Below are positions 1 to 5,402 of a stretch of DNA of 5,402 nt, one piece after another; the stretch's first letter is position 1, and every line of letters starts with the position of its first letter. Where the stretch lies: the NCBI GenBank assembly GCA_020024735.1, contig JAHHTI010000065.1:1-5402 (forward strand), read 5' to 3'. This stretch comes from Mycoplasmataceae bacterium. Its GTDB lineage: Bacteria > Bacillota_I > Bacilli_A > Mycoplasmatales > Mycoplasmoidaceae. Below the pieces are notes generated by a model. That model searched no databases and was not told the DNA's origin. It worked only from the letters and a program-made list of their open reading frames with translations. Made by a program: the position numbers and the translations under genes.

Positions 1-11
1 TTATTATAAAG

Positions 12-39
12 AAAATTATTAATTAAGATAATTTATTTT
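12..39. repeat. 28-bp direct repeat, copy 1 (downstream of the surface gene)
   Basis: Identical over 28 bases to 4123-4150 and in the same orientation. It contains an inverted repeat, AAATTAT and ATAATTT, separated by 8 bases. Weaker similarity continues to about position 80 against 4151-4200, including ACATTAAT versus ACATATTAAT. By analogy with copy 2, it should precede another minus-strand promoter just left of the window. Confidence 0.9.
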
Positions 40-63
40 TATTTTGAAGGTCTTTCAAAATAA
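39..63 (-). terminator. Perfect 10-bp hairpin after the surface gene, possible terminator
   Basis: TTATTTTGAA and TTCAAAATAA pair perfectly around a 5-base loop, 92 bases beyond the stop codon. There is no clean U-run after the stem on the minus strand, so Rho-independent termination is uncertain. The equivalent place beside repeat copy 2 (about 4162-4173) has a shorter palindrome, TTTGATTCATCAAA, suggesting a shared spacer design. Confidence 0.4.
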
Positions 64-112
64 TATTACACATTAATAGTAATATCTCTCTTTGATATCT
101 TCTATCATTCGT

Positions 113-154
113 TTAATGCTTGTGTTTATCATTAGTATTAGAAGATGAACTACC
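113..154 (-). other. Open, protein-like extension beyond the surface gene stop
   Basis: Directly after the TAA at 155-157, the same frame stays open for 13 codons (GSSSSNTNDKHKH) to a second TAA at 113-115. A hydrophilic Ser-rich tail would be a sensible cytoplasmic end after KKRK. The first TAA could be a recent truncation, or the extension could be chance. Confidence 0.25.
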
Positions 155-3100
155 TTATTTTCTCTTCTTAATAAAGAAGTAGATTCCTAATCCGATAGCA
201 ATTGCCCCTAAAATAGCACATACTACAATTGCTCATACTCATCCCGGAGTACCACTATTACTACTGGTTGTAGACGGTCTTGTTTCTTCTGGTTGAGTAG
301 AAGATGCATATCTAAAACCAGTTCCTCGCATTTCCATTTCTTTCGGAGTACTTACAAATCATCCGTTTTCATCATAGTAATTGGTAATAGTAACGTGGAA
401 GTAAATTACCGTACTATCATTTCTCTTAAATTGTACGTTAACAATAGTATTAGGTGCTTTTGTTTCTCCCATTGTTTCTTCAATCTTTGCTTTCATTGTT
501 GGTACTAAAGCACGTGGATCACTTGGCATTTCTTGATTATTTCCAATATTGTATTTTGATGAAATAATAGTGGCTGGTTGTTCTTTTACTCCCAAAATTG
601 TTATATTACAACTTTGTTGTTTGTCTTTATTAGTAGATTCTACCCCTTCTACTAATACTTTAGTAGCAACTACTTTTACCACTAGTTTTCCTAATTTAGG
701 ATTAGATAAGTCTCTAATGATATTTAATTGTAAAAAGTCTTTTCCATCTGTTGGCAGGTTTCTAAAGATTTCATTTGCATTAGTTTTTATAAAGTCTTGT
801 AATCCTTTTTGATTACTAGATTCCATTAAATCATTAACTGTGGTGTTATTAAAACCGTATGTTGTTTTGTCAGCTTCTGTTAAAGCAAAACTCTTACTTG
901 ATAATGCTACGGTAGATTTACTATCTTCTGCGGTACTGTAAGCGGTTACTGAAATATTAAACGGTGTTTCTTGTAGATTTCCGTTGTTATCAAAGTATTT
1001 ATTGATATTAACTTTACAATAAAAAGCAGTCTTTCCTTTATTGGTAGGTTCTTCTAGAATTTGAATAGTCGCATCTTGTGGAATATTTAGTTCTGCTTTT
1101 TTAGCAGTAATTTGTTGAATTACATTGGCTTTAATTTCTTCATATTTGGTTTTATCAATATTTAATTCTGGTGGTAAGAAACATTCAAAACTAGTTTGTG
1201 TTGGTTGTTGGTATTTAAATCCAGTTAAAGTAATCTTTCCACCACTATTACCGGCTTTTTCAAATCCTCCGTCTAGAATCTTATTGATGTTAATATTAAA
1301 ACTAATTGTTCCATTAATTCCACTCTTCGTTACTTCTGATAATTGAATGTTATCTACAGTTAAAGTAGTTGGTGCATATTTGTAGAAGGTACTAATGTTA
1401 TCCTTAATAAAGTTTTGTATTGCTATATTATCAACCTCATTGGTAGTTTTATCAGCAAAAGGATTAGTTGCAACTTTATTTACATCCAATGTATTTAAAT
1501 TTAATCATACAGTATTTTCATTAACACTAGAATTAGTTGAAATTACTTTTACTTGGATAGTTTTAGGATTAGGTACAACTTGACCATCTTGATAGTATTG
1601 GGACAATTCCACAGCAAATGTAATAGATTTACCGGTAGTAATGGTAGGCATTGTATTAATTGCAACAGTGGCTTCGGCTGGAATATTTCAGTCAACTTTA
1701 TTTTTCTCTACAGTACTTATGACATTATTCTTAATATTTTCTAACTGAGCATTTTCAATCTTAATATCAGGAGATAAATTATATTCGTAGTTATCACGAG
1801 TTGTCTTTTCTCTAATAAATGATTGTTTGAATACAATGTTATTACCGTTATTCACTAATAAATCGTTAGTAACAAAACAAACAGTTCCAGTATATTGAGT
1901 CATTAGTTGGACATAACCATCTTCAGCGTCTAAAACATTAACGTCATAAATCATATGATTACTTTGGATAATTGGTAATTTATCTAATTCACTCTTAATT
2001 TCTTGGGATAATACTTTAATGTTTTGTTTATTAGCACTTTTATTAACTGTGGTTTTGATGGTGCTAATGATAGTATTTAGATCATCAAGTGGGATTTCAG
2101 TTTGATTAATGACATTTAGTTTAGAATTATCAGCATCTTTTAAAACTTGGCAATCCTTATGCACATAAGATGTGCTTTCTTGAAAGCTATTACCACTAAA
2201 CGAGTTAGCTAACTCACGTAATGAAGCAGGAAAGATTATTGGACTTTTTAAATTATTACAATTTGAAAATGCACTGTTATTAATGGATTTTAAATTGGAA
2301 AAAGGAGCAAATGTAATATTGGATATTTCAGCATCTAAAAAAGCACTACTACCTATAATCTCAAGAGTGGCAGGAAAATTAATTGCACCATTATATTTAA
2401 AGGAATTAAATGATTGTGGACCAATTTCCTTTAAACCTTCTCTAAATTTTATAGATTTAATAGTGTTGTTCACATTTCAAAAAGCACCTCTTCCTATTTT
2501 TTCCACAGAAGCAGGAATATCAATATTAATAGGTTGGTTAGAACCAATTGTTACACTATCAAAAAGTCTAGATTCTAATTCACAAACTTTTAGTCTAATA
2601 TCACCAAAGAATCCTGAAGCATAAGTTACCTCACCAGTTTCATTATTTTCTGCCATTTGCGAAAGATTACATTTCGTATAATCTGCTTTAATTATTTTTA
2701 ACGCTAATTCTTCGACATTATTTTTATTTGTATGATTTATAACTTGATACATGTAATTATTTTTCTCAAAAATGTCCCCTACACCTCAAGTTTCTTTATC
2801 CTTAAAAAGTGGTTTCTTTGTTTTGATGGAAGAACCATCAGGTAATAGTTCAAAATATTGATTATCATTTACAGAGTAACCTTCTCCTGCAAAATGAATC
2901 GTAACAAATACTTCTACAAAATCTATATATTTTGTAGATGACAATTCTAAGGTATATTTAATAGATTTGTCTAGAATCACTTTATTTTTATTCAATTCTG
3001 TTTCTATTGATGTAGTCAGTTGTTCATTACTAACATAAGGTTCATTAATATCATTAAATACATTTTTTATAGACTCATAAATAGAATTAGCTTCTTGATT

Positions 3101-4039
3101 GGTTAAAATGTTATTTGACCTTTTGGCAAATTGAATATTACAAAAAGCATCTTTATAAGAAGTATTGACTTGTTTCTCAACTTGACAATTTTTGCTCACA
3201 AAAACTGTTTGCACTCCATAACCAGTATTCTGAAATGCATAGAAACCAATATAAGTAAGAGAAGGAGGTAATTTTAAAATGCCACCTAACTCACTACAAT
3301 ATTTAAAAACCTCACCATCTATTTTTTCTAATTTTGATTCTTCATTAAATTCAATAGAAGAAATCTTAGAATATGCAAAGCATGCTCTAGGTATAATATC
3401 AATAGAATTAGGGAATACTACTTTACCTGAATAATTTAATCTTCTAAATAAACTTGTAGCTTTACTCTTAGGATCAATTAATTTACATCCTTCCTTTAAT
3501 GTAAAATTAGATACTTTATTTTTTATTTCAGCAAATGATCAAGTTCCTATGCTTTGAATAGTTGCTGGTATTACTATATCAATTGAATTACCAGTACCAA
3601 GTGTAGCACCTTTAAATAAATCTTCTTTAATTTCAGTCACTGGTAAAGAAATACTACCATCTTCAGAAGTTACCATTCCCGTTGTATTATCTTCTGCTAA
3701 TTTATCTAATTTACAAGTAGCGACATCGGCTGCAGTAATCTTTAAACTCTGAGGATAAGCACCAGATGGTCTATCAATTACTTGATAGGTTAATCCGTTT
3801 TTAACAAATGTATCACCTAAAGCATAGTTAGTAACTACCATTGGTTCTTTAGGAGAACTTGAATCAGTAGTAGATGTTAAAGAAGTGGAAGATGTAGAAG
3901 ATGTTGTAGTATTTGAGTTTTTATTGATAGAAGAAAGAGAGACATCAGCATTATAAGTAACTAGAATCCCCCCCCCAATTGTTGGTACTAACATAAAGCT
4001 AGTTGCAAGGATAATTTTTGCATAATTTCTCTTTTTCAT
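155..4039 (-). CDS. Large BspA-like leucine-rich-repeat surface protein, 1294 aa, phase-variable candidate (genetic code 4)
   Basis: One continuous frame from ATG at 4039 to TAA at 155-157, read with UGA as Trp. The eight Trp codons (167, 418, 521, 784, 845, 1227, 1267, 1269) are all TGA and there is no TGG. Residues 1-31 form a signal peptide (MKKRNYAK, then a hydrophobic core) with no lipobox cysteine. Residues about 36-63 are a Ser/Thr linker. Residues 84-289 and 430-634 are two related modules ending in LRR_5/BspA-type repeats (pattern hxhPxxhxxIgxxaF), each followed by an alpha/beta-looking block. Residues 760-1237 hold alternating repeat modules. A Pro/Ser/Thr stalk precedes a membrane helix (1267-1290) and the basic KKRK end. 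Most of the protein should lie outside the cell, anchored at its C-terminus. LRR proteins of this class are known adhesins or host-binding proteins; that role here is inferred from domain type. A G9 tract in codons 22-24 suggests expression switching. Exact family and ligand are unknown. Confidence 0.93.
329..1762 (-). repeat. Alternating X/Y protein modules with a period of about 205 residues in the C-terminal half
   Basis: Type X occurs at residues about 760-834, 962-1036 and 1176-1237. Its marks are a helix such as IKNNVISTVEK or IKANVIQQITAKK, then NIPxxAT, and an ending like INKYFDNNG or ITNYYDENG followed by P. Type Y occurs at about 872-943 and 1079-1152. Its marks are QNFIKDN or QDFIKTN, a Gly before a beta strand, and an end like ITLTGFK or ITILGVK. 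The Y ending resembles the lipoprotein-associated type-17 modules of mycoplasma surface proteins, an assignment made from memory of the family and uncertain. The modules probably form an extended stalk between LRR domains and membrane. Confidence 0.65.
2138..2752 (-). repeat. Internal module B: second copy of the cap plus LRR module
   Basis: Residues 430-634 of the surface protein. It opens with MYQVIN, continues through CNLSQMAENNETGEV, then IDIPASVEKIGRGAFW, INFPATLEIIGSSAF and IIFPASLREL, and closes with YVHKDCQVLK. The same landmarks occur in the same order in module A, about 346 residues earlier. The copies have diverged well beyond recent duplication. The blocks that follow each module (residues about 300-417 and 645-750) also look related to each other (IYESIKNVFN versus IISTIKTTVN). 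Confidence 0.75.
3173..3790 (-). repeat. Internal module A: conserved N-cap plus about five LRR_5/BspA-type repeats
   Basis: Residues 84-289 of the surface protein. The module opens with TYQVID, continues through CKLDKLAEDNTTGMV, and enters repeats such as IVIPATIQSIGTWSF, VVFPNSIDIIPRACF and LKLPPSLTYIGFYAF. It closes with FVSKNCQVEK. It aligns along its length with module B, showing an internal duplication. The repeats fit the BspA-like LRR pattern; solenoid folding is inferred from that. Confidence 0.75.
3968..3976 (-). repeat. G9 homopolymer tract in signal-peptide codons (putative phase-variation switch)
   Basis: Nine consecutive G on the coding strand form codons 22-24 (Gly-Gly-Gly) of the surface protein. 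It is the only long G/C run in an otherwise AT-rich window. With G8 the frame reaches TAG at codon 26, and with G10 it reaches TAA at codon 30. Both are true stops in code 4, so one-base slippage would abolish the protein. The current length is the ON state. Switching itself is inferred. Confidence 0.85.
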
Positions 4040-4051
4040 TTCACTTGACCG

Positions 4052-4059
4052 TTTCCTTT
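4052..4059 (-). promoter_or_regulatory. Ribosome binding site of the surface protein gene
   Basis: The coding strand reads AAAGGAAA, with the GGA core ending about 14 bases before the ATG at 4039. That is longer than usual spacing. The ATG is still preferred because it directly precedes a classical basic-then-hydrophobic signal peptide, and the upstream frame offers no ATG, GTG or TTG before the TAG at 4073-4075. Confidence 0.5.
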
Positions 4060-4083
4060 TATCAATATCTCACTATTATTAAT

Positions 4084-4110
4084 AGTTTAACATAATGAAA
4101 TTTTAGTCAA
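4084..4110 (-). promoter_or_regulatory. Candidate promoter of the surface protein gene
   Basis: On the minus strand a -35-like TTGACT (4110-4105) is followed after 15 bases by TAAACT (4089-4084), preceded by TG one base upstream to give an extended -10. Spacing is short and the -10 imperfect, so the call is tentative. It predicts a leader of about 38 bases that includes the AAAGGAAA site. Confidence 0.45.
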
Positions 4111-4122
4111 AAATTAATAAAC

Positions 4123-4150
4123 AAAATTATTAATTAAGATAATTTATTTT
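4123..4150. repeat. 28-bp direct repeat, copy 2 (upstream of the surface gene promoter)
   Basis: Identical to 12-39. It lies 12 bases upstream of the -35-like hexamer of the surface gene, and its internal 7-bp inverted repeat with an 8-base spacer could be a protein-binding site or an AT-rich UP-type element. Alternatively it is simply conserved spacer DNA copied along with the gene during duplication. Confidence 0.9.
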
Positions 4151-4510
4151 AAGAAGAAAGGTTTGATTCATCAAAAGTGCAATTTAGTTACATATTAATT
4201 ACGTTCAATAAATTCGAATGTTGCAATAAGCAAATTACTAGCTTCCTTATTTAGTGGGAAATTTTGTTTGAAATAATTCTACATAAATATTTTAAAAATA
4301 TTTTTGAATTTATTTCTTAAATAGGAACTCAAAAAACTCATAAAATTACAATATAAATTGATACAAAGATAAGAATGTAAAATTAATTTTAATCTAAAAC
4401 AAACTTCATTAGAACTATAGTCTTTTTAGTAGTTTTTCTTATGAGAAATTTACTATAGTACTTGGTTGGTTTTTTTATATTTTATATAAAAAACAAAAAC
4501 ATTTATATAG
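4151..4510. other. Divergent AT-rich spacer between surface gene and ABC operon
   Basis: No convincing gene lies here. It holds the diverged flank of the 28-bp repeat (to about 4200), the possible remnant described at 4195-4278, and an A/T-only palindrome at 4285-4303 (AAATATTTT, A, AAAATATTT) followed by T residues to 4305. The palindrome could be chance in such sequence, and no plus-strand gene precedes it for it to terminate. No tRNA or recognisable riboswitch was seen. Confidence 0.5.
4195..4278 (-). pseudogene. Possible C-terminal remnant of a lost gene in the divergent spacer
   Basis: A 27-codon open stretch ends at TAA (4195-4197) and is closed upstream by TAG at 4279-4281. It reads like ordinary protein (KQNFPLNKEASNLLIATFEFIERN taken in part, with mixed acidic, basic and hydrophobic residues) and is less A/T-monotonous than its surroundings. 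Upstream of the TAG the frame is open for roughly 40 further codons of low-complexity sequence. No family was recognised, and a chance ORF is quite possible. Confidence 0.2.
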
Positions 4511-4516
4511 TATAAT
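4511..4516 (+). promoter_or_regulatory. -10 box (TATAAT) of the ABC transporter operon, leaderless start predicted
   Basis: A perfect TATAAT ends 6 bases before the GTG start at 4523. Transcription normally begins about 7 bases after the -10, which places it on or next to the GTG. No -35 match is seen at the usual spacing (that stretch is poly-A), a common situation in mollicutes. Confidence 0.7.
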
Positions 4517-4522
4517 AGAAAC

Positions 4523-5338
4523 GTGAATTTCAGAGATGCGTTAATCAAATATAACAAAGACATAGAACTAATAAAGAAAGAACTAAAACTTTCTGATATT
4601 GAACTAATACATAAACTAATAGATTTATTAGATATTAAACAAGATTTGGTATTAAACAAAGTTTCTTTTAATTCAAAAGAAGGATACAAAATATTGAATG
4701 AAATTAGTTTTAGAATTAAGCCAGGAACTTTTCATGTGTTTGTGGGGAACAATGGTGCAGGAAAGTCCACTACAATGAGATGTATTGTAGGATTAAACCC
4801 CATATATGAAGGTTCTATTAATTTTGGTGATACTGATAATTTAGACCACAGCAAAATATTTTTTGTGCCAGATAATCATAATAAATTGCCAACTAATGTT
4901 AAGACTAGAGATTATTTACATCAAATTATTAAATTGTTAACTAACTTTAATAAAGTTAAAATAGATGAACAAATAGATTATTACGCTAATAAATTTGATT
5001 TCTCACACGAATTAAATAAAAATATTAACAAGTTATCTACTGGTGAAAAACAAAAAGTGATGATTGCTTGCGCATTAATTGTTAATCCACCATTCATTAT
5101 TCTTGATGAACCATTTGGTAATTTAGATCCAACATCTCGATATATTATTATGGATGAATTAAAAAGTGCTACTAAAAAAGAAACTGCTGTCTTTCTTTCC
5201 ACACACTTATTAGAAGAAGTGGAAGCGTATGCTACCCATGTTACTTTCATTAAAAAAGGGAATATTATTCTATCTGACGAAATTAAAGATATTAAATCAA
5301 TAGCAAGTTTCTACAAGAAGGAATATATGGAACAATAA
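4523..5338 (+). CDS. ABC transporter ATP-binding protein (ABC-2/CcmA-like exporter type), 271 aa
   Basis: Nucleotide-binding subunit that hydrolyses ATP on the inner face of the membrane to drive a transporter. All core motifs are visible: Walker A GNNGAGKST (residues 75-83), signature LSTGEKQKV (171-179), Walker B FIILDEP (191-197), D-loop GNLD (199-202) and switch histidine in STHLLEE (H228). The Q-loop position has VPDN, with Asp117 where Gln is usual. The motif style matches single-domain ATPases of ABC-2 exporters; the substrate cannot be told. About 40 residues of charged, helical sequence (DIELIKKELKLSDIELI) precede the ATPase fold, longer than usual. GTG at 4523 is chosen because TAG lies five codons upstream, no in-frame ATG occurs before the Walker A region, and TATAAT sits just upstream. 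No Shine-Dalgarno fits, as expected for a leaderless mRNA. There is no Trp codon. The next gene begins one base after the stop. Confidence 0.93.
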   Translation: MNFRDALIKYNKDIELIKKELKLSDIELIHKLIDLLDIKQDLVLNKVSFNSKEGYKILNEISFRIKPGTFHVFVGNNGAGKSTTMRCIVGLNPIYEGSINFGDTDNLDHSKIFFVPDNHNKLPTNVKTRDYLHQIIKLLTNFNKVKIDEQIDYYANKFDFSHELNKNINKLSTGEKQKVMIACALIVNPPFIILDEPFGNLDPTSRYIIMDELKSATKKETAVFLSTHLLEEVEAYATHVTFIKKGNIILSDEIKDIKSIASFYKKEYMEQ

Positions 5339-5339
5339 G

Positions 5340-5402
5340 ATGAAGAAACAATGAAAGAATTTTAGTAAATTACTTTATTTTAATTGATATCAAGTGAAGT
5401 AT
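5340..5402 (+). CDS. Start of a downstream gene, probable ABC-2 permease subunit (partial, 3' end outside window)
   Basis: ATG at 5340, one base after the ATPase stop, opens a frame that runs to the window edge for 21 codons: MKKQWKNFSKLLYFNWYQVK and onward. Two of these codons are TGA read as Trp (5352-5354 and 5385-5387), so under the standard code it would look like a 4-codon ORF. A basic and aromatic N-terminus before a membrane segment is typical of ABC-2 permeases, and the ATPase neighbour supports that, but the visible part is too short to prove it. A weak GGAA lies 7 bases upstream of the ATG and AGAAGGA 17 bases upstream; translation is probably coupled to the ATPase gene. Confidence 0.65.

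Noticed and set aside
549..812. Plus-strand ORFs opposite the surface gene, such as 549-812, 1125-1346 and 2283-2624
   Set aside because: They lie antisense to a frame with strong repeat and domain structure, have no domain of their own and no convincing ribosome binding site, so they are shadows.
2138..3790. PARCEL/DUF285 repeats of mycoplasmas
   Set aside because: The FNxxLSxWdvSxVtnM-type consensus expected for those repeats is absent; the pattern is the IPxxhxxIgxxaF type of BspA-like LRR.
3968..3976. G9 run as a sequencing artefact needing frame correction
   Set aside because: With exactly nine Gs the signal peptide joins the downstream 1270 residues in frame, while eight or ten would stop immediately, so nine is self-consistent.
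155..4039. Broken pseudogene: surface gene as a series of fragments with premature stops
   Set aside because: All interruptions are TGA, all in one frame, and motifs continue across each. Code 4 explains them without any frameshift or decay.
4285..4303. A/T-only palindrome followed by T residues as a Rho-independent terminator
   Set aside because: No gene ends into it on the plus strand, the stem has no G-C pair, and such palindromes arise by chance in this composition.
4453..4689. Minus-strand ORF overlapping the start of the ABC ATPase, and another at 4981-5250
   Set aside because: Both are antisense to the well-supported ATPase. The first is low-complexity Ser/Ile/Phe sequence typical of reverse-complement reading in AT-rich DNA.
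1..5402. CRISPR array, tRNA, rRNA or insertion sequence
   Set aside because: No regularly spaced repeats with unique spacers, no cloverleaf or rRNA signature, and no transposase motifs or terminal inverted repeats were seen.

Overview
The window reads as chromosomal DNA of a mollicute (Mycoplasma-type bacterium). It is very AT-rich, the spacers almost entirely A/T, and UGA must be read as tryptophan (genetic code 4). On the minus strand a single 1294-codon frame is interrupted only by eight TGA codons, each where protein-like sequence continues without a break. A partial gene on the plus strand also needs two TGA codons read as Trp. The species cannot be fixed from the sequence. BspA-like leucine-rich repeats together with alternating mycoplasma lipoprotein-like modules would suit a host- or protist-associated lineage such as the Malacoplasma/Ureaplasma relatives, but that is inference.

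Layout. Positions 1-154 are a 3' spacer with a 28-bp repeat and a perfect 10-bp-stem hairpin. Positions 155-4039 (minus) hold one giant surface protein: signal peptide with a G9 tract, Ser/Thr-rich linker, two tandem LRR modules, alternating repeat modules with a period of about 205 residues, then a C-terminal membrane anchor and a KKRK tail. Positions 4040-4522 are a divergent spacer. It carries the surface-gene promoter, a second copy of the 28-bp repeat, a possible gene remnant and a strong -10 box for the rightward genes. Positions 4523-5338 (plus) encode an ABC transporter ATPase that probably starts leaderless on GTG. One base later, positions 5340-5402 begin a second gene, probably the partner permease, which runs off the window.

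The most notable signal is the run of nine G residues within the signal-peptide codons of the surface gene (3968-3976). In the present length the gene is open. Loss or gain of one G gives a TAG or TAA within a few codons, so the tract is well placed to act as an ON/OFF phase-variation switch for a large adhesin-like protein. The 28-bp repeat, with weaker flanking similarity, occurs both before and after the gene. This suggests the gene belongs to a tandem array of related surface genes continuing to the left of the window. No functional link between the surface protein and the ABC system is visible beyond their shared divergent spacer.
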